Shown here one piece after another: positions 1-7,953 of a stretch of DNA of 15,576 nucleotides. The position numbers and the translations under genes were made by a program. This stretch comes from Bacteroidales bacterium GP4. Lineage in GTDB: Bacteria; Bacteroidota; Bacteroidia; Bacteroidales; Muribaculaceae. The first letter of the stretch is position 1. Each line of letters starts with the position of its first letter. Under the pieces are notes generated by a model. That model made no database searches, was not told where the DNA came from, and worked only from the letters and a program-made list of their open reading frames with translations. The stretch is from the NCBI GenBank assembly GCA_001701065.1, contig DAAL01000095.1, forward strand, positions 15,430 to 31,005. The letters are read 5' to 3'.

Positions 1-484
1 CGGTAGCCGATACAAGCACACGGTTCTTCTTCCTTGCGCTTGCGACTGTCATCATCATGGCCTCGGCTGCTGCAGTGGCACCGTCATACATCGACGCGTT
101 CGACACTTCAAGCCCGGTGAGCATTGACATCATGCTTTGGTACTCGAAGATGTACTGCAGAGTGCCCTGTGATATTTCAGGCTGATAAGGAGTATAGGAA
201 GTCAGGAACTCCGACCGTAATATGATAGACGGAATCACGGCGGGAGCGTAATGGTCATAGTAGCCCGCGCCGGCAAAGCACACAAGCTGCCGGTTCTTGG
301 CACCTATCAGATTAAAGAAATCGCGCACCTCCTTTTCGCTCTTCTCTTCAGGAAGATTATAATTATGGCGCAAGCGCAACTGCTCAGGCACATCGGCGTA
401 CAAATCGTCGAGCGACTCTACGGAACATGCTTTGAGCATTGAGTCAATATCCTCTTGCGTGTGAGGAAAATAACGATGCATCAT
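1..484 (-). CDS. gcvPA: Glycine dehydrogenase (decarboxylating) subunit 1, 5' part, runs off window
   Basis: The first 161 codons of the glycine-cleavage P-protein, N-terminal (alpha) subunit, are present; the gene continues past position 1. This PLP-dependent enzyme decarboxylates glycine and loads the aminomethyl group onto lipoyl-GcvH. Visible marks are an N-terminus MMHRYFPHT, the segment AGAGYYDHYAPAV (residues 71-83), TSYTPYQPEISQG (95-107) and NASMYDGATAAAEAM (129-143). The HRYFPHT start and AG-GYYDHY segment match the split GcvPA form of Bacillus, Clostridium and Thermotoga rather than the fused form of about 950 residues. The PLP-binding lysine lies in the partner subunit and cannot be seen here. 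The start is ATG at 484 (a second ATG at 481 is possible), 23 bases after gcvH, with no clear ribosome site. It is the fourth gene of the operon; gcvPB is expected next. Confidence 0.93.
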   Translation of the reverse strand, partial: MMHRYFPHTQEDIDSMLKACSVESLDDLYADVPEQLRLRHNYNLPEEKSEKEVRDFFNLIGAKNRQLVCFAGAGYYDHYAPAVIPSIILRSEFLTSYTPYQPEISQGTLQYIFEYQSMMSMLTGLEVSNASMYDGATAAAEAMMMTVASARKKNRVLVSAT

Positions 485-507
485 ACAGCTACAAAGTTTA
501 TGCGCCC

Positions 508-873
508 TTAGTGGCAGATGGCTTTATAAGCATCCTCATCAAGCAGATTATTAAGTTCTTCGGGATCAGAAATTTCTACCTTAATAATCCATGTGTCCAT
601 GGCATCCTTGTTGATTAGCCCCGGCTCGTCCACAAGTGCCTCGTTGACCTCAACCACAGTTCCGGAAACAGGAGAAATAAGGTCGCTTGCTGCTTTCACA
701 CTTTCTATAGCTCCGAATTCTTCACCTGCGGCAACTTCGTCGTCCACTTCGGGAAGATCCACATACACTACATTGCCAAGTTGATGCTGCGCATAGTCAG
801 TGATGCCTACATAACCTGTATTACCTTCTACTTTTATATATTCGTGGCTCGGAGAATAATAAATTTTGCTCAT
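508..873 (-). CDS. gcvH: Glycine cleavage system H protein (lipoyl carrier)
   Basis: This 121-residue protein has the normal length for GcvH. It carries the aminomethyl intermediate on a lipoyl arm between the P, T and L proteins in the cytoplasm. The lipoyl attachment motif GAIESVKAASDL is intact, with the modified lysine at residue 60. The N-terminal YYSPSHEYIKVEG and the following GITDYAQHQLGNVVYVDLP are standard family signatures. It lies 29 bases after gcvT and 23 before gcvPA, so all three are probably one transcript. The lipoate ligase that can load Lys60 is the first gene of the same operon, which points to GcvH as its physiological target (inference). Start ATG at 873. Confidence 0.98.
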   Translation of the reverse strand: MSKIYYSPSHEYIKVEGNTGYVGITDYAQHQLGNVVYVDLPEVDDEVAAGEEFGAIESVKAASDLISPVSGTVVEVNEALVDEPGLINKDAMDTWIIKVEISDPEELNNLLDEDAYKAICH

Positions 874-902
874 AGTTGTATTGTATTTAAGTTAAGTTTA
901 TA

Positions 903-2000
903 TTAGTTTTTATAGCTTTTCTTGAAGAATTTCTTTTTTACCACTTTAGCCGGGAAAGTCTTTTTGCGGATTTTCACTTTCAGCGGAGTGTCCAATGCGG
1001 CATAAGCGGCATCCACCATGGCAAGCGCTATGCTTTTATCCACCGATATGGCATGATAACCGGTAGTGACTGTGCCAACCACCTCATCCCGGTCATTCAG
1101 CACTTCATAGCCATGGCGAGGTATAGCCCGGTCCATAAGCTCGATGCCCACAAGCTTGCGCTTCACTCCCGCTTCTTTGAGTTTAGCGGTAGGTTCTTTT
1201 CCTATAAATTCAGGCTTGTCAAGCTTCACAAATATCGATAATCCGGCTTCAAGAGGGGAAGTCTCGTCATTTAACTCATTTCCGTATAACGGAAGCCCCA
1301 CTTCAAAGCGAAGTGTGTCACGACATCCCAATCCGCATGGCTGAACTCTGCCGGAAGCGACAAGAGCGTCCCACACACGGTTGATAACCTCATGGGAGGC
1401 GTATATCTCAAACCCGTCCTCGCCGGTATAGCCTGTGCGGCTCACAATGATATTCTCGCCGTCATAAACCATCTCCTCGAAAGTATAGAATCCCAAATGC
1501 TCACACTTGATGCCAAGCACCTGCGCCATAACATTCTCCGCATCCGGTCCCTGAACGGCAAGTTCGCCCAACGCTTCGCTGAGATTCTCCACTTTGACAT
1601 CAAACTTAGACGCTATTTTCTCTATCCAGGCAACATCCTTATCTATGTTGGACGCATTTATGACAAGAAAGAAGCATTCAGAACCGCGCTTGTACACAAG
1701 AAGGTCATCCACCACTCCGCCTGCCTCGTTGAGCATCATGCCATAAAAGCATTTGCCTATCTCGGCATCGGTTACGTCATTTGTAAAGATGTAGTTCACA
1801 AACTTCTCGGCATCCTTTCCCGAAATGTTCACTTCACCCATGTGGGATACATCAAACACACCGCACGCATTGCGCACCGCATTGTGTTCCTCGACAATCC
1901 CAATGTACTGGATGGGCATGTCAAACCCACCAAACGGGCTCATAAGAGCACCTAAAGCCACATGTTTGTCATGCAGACAAGTCTTTTTGATATTTTCCAT
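903..2000 (-). CDS. gcvT: Aminomethyltransferase, glycine cleavage T protein
   Basis: A 365-residue GcvT of usual length. It takes the aminomethyl group from GcvH, releases ammonia and makes 5,10-methylene-tetrahydrofolate. Signatures seen are FGGFDMPIQY (23-32), FDVSHMGE (49-56), GGVVDDLLVY (94-103, containing the conserved catalytic aspartate) and SRTGYTGEDGFEIY near the middle; the C-terminal barrel domain includes GTVTTGYHAIS. The C-terminus is unusually basic (KKKFFKKSYKN), which could be a species-specific tail. The start ATG lies inside the 3' end of the lipoate ligase gene, giving a 32-base overlap in another frame and suggesting coupled translation. Nothing needed for catalysis appears to be missing. 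Confidence 0.97.
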   Translation of the reverse strand: MENIKKTCLHDKHVALGALMSPFGGFDMPIQYIGIVEEHNAVRNACGVFDVSHMGEVNISGKDAEKFVNYIFTNDVTDAEIGKCFYGMMLNEAGGVVDDLLVYKRGSECFFLVINASNIDKDVAWIEKIASKFDVKVENLSEALGELAVQGPDAENVMAQVLGIKCEHLGFYTFEEMVYDGENIIVSRTGYTGEDGFEIYASHEVINRVWDALVASGRVQPCGLGCRDTLRFEVGLPLYGNELNDETSPLEAGLSIFVKLDKPEFIGKEPTAKLKEAGVKRKLVGIELMDRAIPRHGYEVLNDRDEVVGTVTTGYHAISVDKSIALAMVDAAYAALDTPLKVKIRKKTFPAKVVKKKFFKKSYKN

Positions 2001-2970
2001 CGTTTATTAGAAGAGTTAACAGATTTTCTTTAGTAAGTCCCGCCACCACTTCGTCCACATTGATGCGGTTGACTGCATCATGCAACGCTTCGACGGTATA
2101 AGCCACCCCTATAAGAGGCACTATCAATTGAGAACTCAGGTCACCCACAAGAAAGAAGTCGCCAGTGATGTTCATGTCCTTTATCACGTCATTATGAAGA
2201 AGCACATCGACAAAAAATTCACCCACTCCCTCTATTCTTATATTACGGTGCAATGTACACCGTGGATTCTTGCCGAATATCCATTCATCCGTGAAATAGG
2301 GTCGTGCTATTTCCTCTATTGCCTCGACATCGGCATAAGTCAGCGTAAGTTCCGAATCACACAGATGTTTCTTGACATAATTTTTAAATTCTTCGATGCC
2401 TATGTCACAATGCTCCTTGATGGTAGTGATATGGTTCCTCACCGAACTCACTCCCTTGGATTCAAGTTTTGACGCTGAGGGAGAGATGGAATTAGCCATT
2501 TTCTCAACATCGGTGTCATATAGCATGGTTCCATGCACTATGCTTCGCCCGGGAATGTGGTAGAAAGCATTGCCCGACACTTTCCTGTCGCCTATCATAA
2601 CATCGTTACGTCCGGTGCTTGAAGCATCAATGCCGAGTGTTCTGAGAATTTCGGCAATGCGTGAAGTATATTCCTTGAAAGTAGTGGTCACGCTCTCGCT
2701 GCTTACGATGTAGCTGAACATGATATTGTCCATGTCGGCATACACGCATCCGCCGCCGCTTTTTCGCCGGTACATCTGTATGCCTTGGCTCCGGCAATAA
2801 TCGATGTTGACCTCGGAATCGATAAGCTGATTCCTTCCAAAGATAACAGTGGGGTTAACTTGCCACATAAAGAAGAACTCGTCATTGAAATTACGAGCCA
2901 GATACTCTTCCATCGCAAGATAAAATGGAAGTTTTCTCACCGTATTGTCAGGAAGGTTAACAAACAGCAT
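1969..2970 (-). CDS. lplA: Lipoate-protein ligase A family protein
   Basis: A 333-residue member of the biotin/lipoate A/B ligase family. Such enzymes activate lipoate with ATP and transfer it to the lipoyl-domain lysine. The family motif RRKSGGGCVYAD lies at residues 68-79 and the catalytic-lysine segment GDRKVSGNAFYH at 127-138 (Lys130), followed by the HGTMLYD strand. Residues beyond about 250 (VGEFFVDVLLHNDVIKDMNI) resemble the C-terminal accessory domain of true LplA ligases, so adenylation and transfer may both be done by this protein. An octanoyl- or lipoyl-transferase role (LipM/LipL-like) cannot be excluded by eye. It is the first gene of the gcv operon, directly behind a strong promoter, and its 3' end overlaps gcvT by 32 bases. 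Confidence 0.92.
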   Translation of the reverse strand: MLFVNLPDNTVRKLPFYLAMEEYLARNFNDEFFFMWQVNPTVIFGRNQLIDSEVNIDYCRSQGIQMYRRKSGGGCVYADMDNIMFSYIVSSESVTTTFKEYTSRIAEILRTLGIDASSTGRNDVMIGDRKVSGNAFYHIPGRSIVHGTMLYDTDVEKMANSISPSASKLESKGVSSVRNHITTIKEHCDIGIEEFKNYVKKHLCDSELTLTYADVEAIEEIARPYFTDEWIFGKNPRCTLHRNIRIEGVGEFFVDVLLHNDVIKDMNITGDFFLVGDLSSQLIVPLIGVAYTVEALHDAVNRINVDEVVAGLTKENLLTLLINDGKYQKDLSA

Positions 2971-3005
2971 AATTACTTTTTGTTTATAATTACATTATAA
3001 TTCCT

Positions 3006-3037
3006 CAAAGATATAAAATGTTTTTACTATAACCAAA
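3006..3037 (-). promoter_or_regulatory. Promoter of the lplA-gcv operon
   Basis: Read on the minus strand this is TTTG, 20 bases, TATCTTTG, a full match to the Bacteroidetes primary sigma consensus (-33 TTTG, -7 TAnnTTTG). The -7 box is 3006-3013 and the -33 box 3034-3037. Transcription should begin near 3000, leaving a leader of about 30 bases before the lplA ATG at 2970. No riboswitch fits in that leader, so a glycine riboswitch is not present here. Confidence 0.85.
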
Positions 3038-3073
3038 AAGAATCAGCCAAAATATATAGCAAAATGCCAATAC

Positions 3074-3104
3074 AAAAAAAATCCACCTCCCACACGGGAG
3101 ATGG
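3074..3104 (-). terminator. Intrinsic terminator after the AspT-like transporter gene
   Basis: On the minus strand CCATCTCCC, loop GTGT, GGGAGGTGG forms a 9-bp stem with one G-U pair, followed by A and eight Ts. It sits 33 bases after the transporter stop codon and upstream of the lplA promoter, separating the two units. Confidence 0.92.
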
Positions 3105-3137
3105 AATACACTAAAATATATAATTATGCAAAATTTG

Positions 3138-4817
3138 TCATGCAAGACACAGCACCAGCACCTGGGCAGCCACCACACGGAGGAACATCGTCAATGGATA
3201 TACCGTAGAGTAAGCTACAGCCGGAGCGTCATTTCCGGTGCTGTTATTGGCATAGGCAAGCGCAGGGGGATCGGTCATTGAGCCGCCGAAAAGTCCCATT
3301 ATAGTGAGAAGATTGATTTTGTAGACTCCGCGTGCTATAGAACCCACAATAACAAGAGGGACAAAGGTGATGATGAAGCCCCATATTACCCACCACATAC
3401 CGGTGTAGTTAAACACGGTCGAAGCAAAGTTGGCTCCGGAAGCTATACCCACCGATGCCAAGAACAAGCAGATACCTATCTCACGCATAAGCAACGATGC
3501 CGAGGTGGAAGTGTAGGTGACAAGTTTTATCTTGTAGCCGAAACGGCTGATGAGGATAGCTACCACAAGAGGACCTCCGGCAAGACCGAGCTTCATGGGA
3601 ACACTTACTCCAGGGAACATAATGGGAATAGAACCCACCACAATTCCCAAGAATATACCTATAAAGAGAGTTATAAGATTAGGCTCATGCAGACGCTTGG
3701 TGGAATCACCGAGTTTTTCAGCGAGACGCTTTATGTCAGCTTCCTGTCCCACCACTGTAAGGCGGTCACCCATCTGAAGCACAAGATTGGGCGAAGCGAG
3801 AAGATCGACTCCGGCACGGTTCACGCGTGTGGCGTTAAGATGGTATCCCATTCTTAGACGGAGTGAACCGAGCTTGGTGCCATTGATTGAACTCTTTGTA
3901 ACCACGATTCGGCGTGAAACAACCGGACTCGGAGTTGCTTCCCAGTCCATGTCCTCTTTGGGACCTATGACAGTTTCAAATTTGTCCAAGTCATGAGCCG
4001 ACATCACTACAAATATGCGGTCACCTATATGCACCTGAGTAGAGGAATCAGGGATGATAACCTCTCCTAAGGAATTCTTAAGACGGGAAATAACGTAGTT
4101 GCATCCTATGATTTCGTGAAGCTGAACCATATTCTTGCCATCCACAAGGGGATTGGTAACTTTCAGAGTAACCAAGAATGGCTTCAGCTGACTTGCGTCG
4201 TTTTCTTCCTCTATCTTCTTTATCTCATTCTGAGTCTTTATGCGGAAGATACCGCGGATGACAAACATCGAAAGGATGATACCGATAACACCCAACGGAT
4301 AAGCGGCGGCGTATCCCATAGCCATCTCCTGCGACAGGTCATAAGCCTCGCTGTTCACTTGAAGAATGGCTTGCTGAGCCGCACCAAGTCCGGGAGTGTT
4401 GGTGACAGCACCTGACATCACACCCACAAGAGCCGTGATGGAAGTGTTTCCGTCAATGTAGAAAATCGCTATCACAATCGCCACATTCAGCAACACTGTC
4501 AAAGCGGCAAGTCCATTCAACCTCATTCCGCCCTTCTTGAACGAAGAGAAGAAACCGGGTCCCACCTGAAGACCTATAGAGAATATAAACAGAATAAGAC
4601 CAAACTCACGAATGAAATGAAGTACTTCTTTGTCCACAACGTAACCGAAGTGTCCTAAAATAAGACCTACAAACAGCACAAAGGTTACTCCAAGGGACAC
4701 TCCTCCAATCTTCTTTTTGCCAAGCCACACACCTGCCGCTATGACAAAAGAATACAGCAGAATCGTGCTTGCCAATGTAGTGTTACCGGGGGAAAGCAAC
4801 TGACCTAACCAATCCAT
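3138..4817 (-). CDS. AspT/YidE/YbjL-family transporter with two RCK_C domains
   Basis: A 559-residue integral membrane protein built as two membrane halves around two soluble domains. Residues about 10-190 and 380-559 each hold roughly five hydrophobic segments and a matching pair of re-entrant-type motifs: GAVTNTPGLGAAQQ (136-149) and GGSMTDPPALAYANN (511-525). The centre holds two TrkA-C (RCK_C) domains, about 210-286 and 300-372, each ending in a GDR-(I/L)-V turn. This is the layout of the aspartate:alanine exchanger AspT and the E. coli paralogs YidE and YbjL. AspT exchanges aspartate for alanine, but the substrate of this protein cannot be read from sequence. It has its own promoter and terminator, so it is probably a single-gene unit. 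Start ATG at 4817, N-terminus MDWLGQLL. Confidence 0.93.
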   Translation of the reverse strand: MDWLGQLLSPGNTTLASTILLYSFVIAAGVWLGKKKIGGVSLGVTFVLFVGLILGHFGYVVDKEVLHFIREFGLILFIFSIGLQVGPGFFSSFKKGGMRLNGLAALTVLLNVAIVIAIFYIDGNTSITALVGVMSGAVTNTPGLGAAQQAILQVNSEAYDLSQEMAMGYAAAYPLGVIGIILSMFVIRGIFRIKTQNEIKKIEEENDASQLKPFLVTLKVTNPLVDGKNMVQLHEIIGCNYVISRLKNSLGEVIIPDSSTQVHIGDRIFVVMSAHDLDKFETVIGPKEDMDWEATPSPVVSRRIVVTKSSINGTKLGSLRLRMGYHLNATRVNRAGVDLLASPNLVLQMGDRLTVVGQEADIKRLAEKLGDSTKRLHEPNLITLFIGIFLGIVVGSIPIMFPGVSVPMKLGLAGGPLVVAILISRFGYKIKLVTYTSTSASLLMREIGICLFLASVGIASGANFASTVFNYTGMWWVIWGFIITFVPLVIVGSIARGVYKINLLTIMGLFGGSMTDPPALAYANNSTGNDAPAVAYSTVYPLTMFLRVVAAQVLVLCLA

Positions 4818-4901
4818 AATTTTACAATATAATTAATTTAAAATCTGATACCTATAATTAATACCCGTCGACTAATTGAGAGGAGTTTCAATAAGCGAGT
4901 G

Positions 4902-4909
4902 CAAAGTTA
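4902..4909 (-). promoter_or_regulatory. -7 promoter element for the AspT-like transporter gene
   Basis: The minus strand reads TAACTTTG followed by CA, a full match to TAnnTTTG. No TTTG lies 19-21 bases upstream, so the -33 box is weak. The start of transcription would fall near 4897, about 80 bases before the ATG. Promoters with the same TAACTTTGC core precede rho and the small-RNA unit in this window. Confidence 0.6.
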
Positions 4910-4931
4910 ACACTTTTTTTGCATTTTGACA

Positions 4932-5591
4932 CTACTTTTCCGCCATAACGATTTCAAGAATGTTCTCGGCATTGTTCACTACATAGTCAGCATGGTAAGC
5001 TTTCAGTTCCGACATGGGACGGAATCCCCAGGTAACTCCCACTGAATCAACACATGCCCTACGGGCTGTTTCGATATCCACTCCCGAATCGCCCACATAA
5101 AGCACTTCTTGCTTGGGCGTGGGGCATTCATTGAGTATCTCAAACACGATGGAAGGGTCAGGCTTCACCGGAACACCCTCCTTCTGTCCCTCTATGGCAG
5201 CCCATTTTATCTCGGGGAAAAAATGATTAATCAGGAATTGCACGGCTGAATGGTATTTGTTGGATGCCACAGCCATTTTCACATTATTATCCTGCAGATC
5301 CTGCAACAACGAGCGCACTCCCGGATAAGGCTTGGAATGCTCGGTGCAATGGCTGTCATAGTATTCCTTAAAATATCCTCGAAGCTCCTCAAGGCACTCC
5401 GGAGTGGAGTTTCCGGCAGGGACAGCCCGGGAAAGGAGTTTCATTACACCGTTGCCCACCATGGAAGGATAAGAGGCAAGCGGATGAGTCGGGAATCCCA
5501 TCCTTTCAAGGGCATGGTTGGTTGCTTCCCCAAGGTCCTCGATGGTGTTGAGCAATGTACCGTCAAGATCAAAAATCACTAATTTCTTCAT
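4932..5591 (-). CDS. HAD-superfamily phosphatase, phosphoglycolate phosphatase-like
   Basis: A 219-residue HAD hydrolase with all four motifs: FDLDGTLLN with nucleophile Asp8 and Asp10, VASN with Ser110, Lys143 in PVKPDP, and YVGDSGVDIETA with Asp168 and Asp172 for magnesium. A helical cap lies between motifs I and II (about 15-85), the arrangement of the Gph/PGMB group. Phosphoglycolate is the likely family substrate, but pyrophosphatase or sugar-phosphatase activity is equally possible. It is the last gene of the rho-tamL-HAD operon, starting 16 bases after the tamL stop codon. No good terminator hairpin follows it, so some readthrough into the transporter gene is possible. Confidence 0.92.
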   Translation of the reverse strand: MKKLVIFDLDGTLLNTIEDLGEATNHALERMGFPTHPLASYPSMVGNGVMKLLSRAVPAGNSTPECLEELRGYFKEYYDSHCTEHSKPYPGVRSLLQDLQDNNVKMAVASNKYHSAVQFLINHFFPEIKWAAIEGQKEGVPVKPDPSIVFEILNECPTPKQEVLYVGDSGVDIETARRACVDSVGVTWGFRPMSELKAYHADYVVNNAENILEIVMAEK

Positions 5592-5607
5592 ATATCTGGA
5601 TAACTTT

Positions 5608-7953
5608 CTAAAAAGGATAACCTACCGAAAAATGGAATGCTGCGTCACGGCTCCACTTAGGATGAAACAACGGCCATGTCTCTTGATTCCTTGCCGGGTT
5701 ATGCGCCTTCATACCGAGGTCAAAACGCAGCAAGAAATAAGTAAAGTCCATGCGTAGCCCGATCCCGTAAGACGCAGCAAGCTGCTTGTAGAACTTATTG
5801 AGCTTAAACATTCCGCCCGGCTGATTCTCATAGTTGCGTATGGTCCATATGTTTCCGGCATCGACAAAAAGCGCGCCCTCAAACACCCAGAATATCTTGG
5901 CACGATACTCCAGGCTCAAGTCCAGCCTTATGTCACCGCACTGATTAATAAAGTCGGTCACGGAATTCCGGGCATCGTAAGAACCCGGTCCAAGTGTACG
6001 CACGCCCCAGCCTCGCACGCTGTTGGCTCCACCTGCGTAAAAACGTTTTTCAAAAGGAATCATCGACGAGTTGCCGTAAGGAATCCCTATACCTGCGCCG
6101 GCATGGAACGCCAAAGCATTACGGCTGTCGAAGTTCTTGACAAACGAATAGTCAGCTTCCCCTTTCACATACTGCGCATATTGTATCCCGAAGACCTTGT
6201 AGGCACCGTCGCTGCGGTGCTGTCCGGTAATCTTCGATATTCCGTACAGGAGGTTTCCGGCAGTTTCTATGTTGGCGCGGATTGTGAACACCCGTGGCTG
6301 GAAAGTGCGGTTTTTAAGCGACGCGTTAGCCATCACCCGCTTGTTGGTGCGGTAATAGTTGTACCCAATACGCATTATGAAGTGATCTTCGTAACTGTAT
6401 CGAAGAAGAGGATTAGAAGGAGCTATCTGGTCAATGAAGTCCAGTGTACTCTTGGGGAGATAGACGTAGTTGATATCAAGAAGATCAAACCGGTGCCGAA
6501 GGGTATTGGACGGATTGGACCACCGGTATTTCCATCCTGCGCCTGATATGATACGGGTATATTCCGGACGTTCCTGATAGTTGAACGACACGGCAAATTC
6601 GGTAGTAGCTCTCACCCTTTTCTTAAATGCGCTTGACAGAAACGGAGCTTTGAATTCAGGAAATGTTATGCCCACTTCGCCGGAATATTCCATATAACGG
6701 TTGTTTATCAGTCCGCTCAGATCACCGGAAAGGCTCTCGTAGCTGGTGCGAAGTTTTGTAGTGAGCAGTTCGGAGCCGTGGGCAAGATTGCGGTGCTGGT
6801 AAGTAACCCCTACTCCAAACCCAAGGTCACCCTCGGAATTGGTTCCTTCCACCTCGAATGACACTCCTTGCTTCTTCCCTCGTGTCAGCAGCACATAGGC
6901 ATCAAGCCACTGCACACTGTCACGTGCTCCTACATAGCGCATGTCGATGTTGACGTAGCGCAATATTCCGAAACGGCTCAACGCTTCATAGGTCCGGTTC
7001 ACCTCCGATGCTTTATATAACTCACCCGGTTTTATAAAACAGGCATCGTATAGCACCTTGGGGCGAAGGTAATGGTCCTTGCCGTAAAGGGCCTCTATAC
7101 CTCGGTAACGAACGGTGTCCTGACGCAGGGATAGAGTCTCGTCGATATCCTCCCCCGGGCTGTAGTCCGTCACAAAAATCACATCACGCACATAAAACAC
7201 CTGCTTGTCCCATGCTATGTCACCTCCTGAAGCAGAACGCGGCGGACGAAGGTTCATAGTCAGATACACTGCCTTAGAGTTGGCGGCGGTATCGGCAGAA
7301 AACGTAATATATTCTTTATTGAACGTGTAGTAGCCGTTTTCCCTCAGCAACTCCGTGATGCGTATACGCTCTTCATCAAGACGTGTGCGGTCAAGCGGGT
7401 CACCCGGTTTTATCGTGACGGCGCTTTTATTGGCATCGAAGATTGACGCGATGGCCGAATCGGGAATGTGATAGTCAATGGTGGCGATGTAGTGCGGCAC
7501 TCCGGTAGTGACATTATACACCACCTCAGCCTTCTTATGCTTAGGGTCAAGCACAGTATCAGCCACGACATTGGCATCCATGTACCCGCGGTTGATCAAT
7601 GACTGCGTAAGCTGGTACACTGAAGCATCGGTAAGGGACTGGTCGTATATGACAGGCGGCTGACCCATTCGCCTTACCCAACGGTTGAACCACTTTGTGG
7701 TATCGTTCCCCGACATATTGTAGGTACCAAGCTGCATTTTCCAGAACCCCAACACTTTGTGGTTGGGAATCTGACGCAGATAGTTCACAAGGTCAGCCGA
7801 GGTTATATCCTGATTGTCCTTGACTTTTATGTCAACTTTCTCGACAAGATATTCACCTTCAGGTACATGCTTTGTGGAGCTACATCCTATAAAGAACATA
7901 GCTCCAATCAAGGCTATAAGCCGATAAACGGTTTTAACTTTATGTTTAAGCAT
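5608..7953 (-). CDS. tamL: TamL: lipoprotein-type BamA/TamA outer-membrane assembly protein
   Basis: A 781-residue Omp85-superfamily protein. The N-terminus is a lipoprotein signal: a basic start, a hydrophobic stretch 11-21, then FIGC with the likely lipidated Cys24, followed by [13 protein letters not shown]. Residues about 35-360 look like several POTRA repeats (for example [14 protein letters not shown] and [19 protein letters not shown]). Residues about 365-781 form the barrel, with [14 protein letters not shown] at 637-650 holding the VRG(F/W) element of loop 6, [12 protein letters not shown] at 673-684, and a terminal phenylalanine. A lipidated TamA-like protein (TamL) is the Bacteroidetes form, which is thought to work with TamB in outer-membrane assembly; no tamB is in this window. 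The ATG at 7953 overlaps the rho stop by 8 bases, so translation is probably coupled to rho. Confidence 0.93.
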   Translation of the reverse strand: MLKHKVKTVYRLIALIGAMFFIGCSSTKHVPEGEYLVEKVDIKVKDNQDITSADLVNYLRQIPNHKVLGFWKMQLGTYNMSGNDTTKWFNRWVRRMGQPPVIYDQSLTDASVYQLTQSLINRGYMDANVVADTVLDPKHKKAEVVYNVTTGVPHYIATIDYHIPDSAIASIFDANKSAVTIKPGDPLDRTRLDEERIRITELLRENGYYTFNKEYITFSADTAANSKAVYLTMNLRPPRSASGGDIAWDKQVFYVRDVIFVTDYSPGEDIDETLSLRQDTVRYRGIEALYGKDHYLRPKVLYDACFIKPGELYKASEVNRTYEALSRFGILRYVNIDMRYVGARDSVQWLDAYVLLTRGKKQGVSFEVEGTNSEGDLGFGVGVTYQHRNLAHGSELLTTKLRTSYESLSGDLSGLINNRYMEYSGEVGITFPEFKAPFLSSAFKKRVRATTEFAVSFNYQERPEYTRIISGAGWKYRWSNPSNTLRHRFDLLDINYVYLPKSTLDFIDQIAPSNPLLRYSYEDHFIMRIGYNYYRTNKRVMANASLKNRTFQPRVFTIRANIETAGNLLYGISKITGQHRSDGAYKVFGIQYAQYVKGEADYSFVKNFDSRNALAFHAGAGIGIPYGNSSMIPFEKRFYAGGANSVRGWGVRTLGPGSYDARNSVTDFINQCGDIRLDLSLEYRAKIFWVFEGALFVDAGNIWTIRNYENQPGGMFKLNKFYKQLAASYGIGLRMDFTYFLLRFDLGMKAHNPARNQETWPLFHPKWSRDAAFHFSVGYPF

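Noticed and set aside
1392..1955. 187-codon plus-strand open frame inside gcvT
   Set aside because: It is wholly antisense to a clear gcvT and has no promoter, ribosome site or recognisable domain.
2971..3005. Glycine riboswitch in front of the gcv operon
   Set aside because: Only about 30 bases separate the predicted transcription start from the lplA ATG, too short for the aptamer, and no glycine-aptamer motif is visible.
4900..4924. TGCAAAGT...ACTTTTTTTGCA hairpin as a terminator after the HAD gene
   Set aside because: The stem is AT-rich and imperfect, no T-run follows in the minus direction, and it coincides with a promoter box.
6103..6546. 147-codon plus-strand frame within tamL
   Set aside because: Antisense to the conserved barrel region of tamL; composition and sequence match no family.
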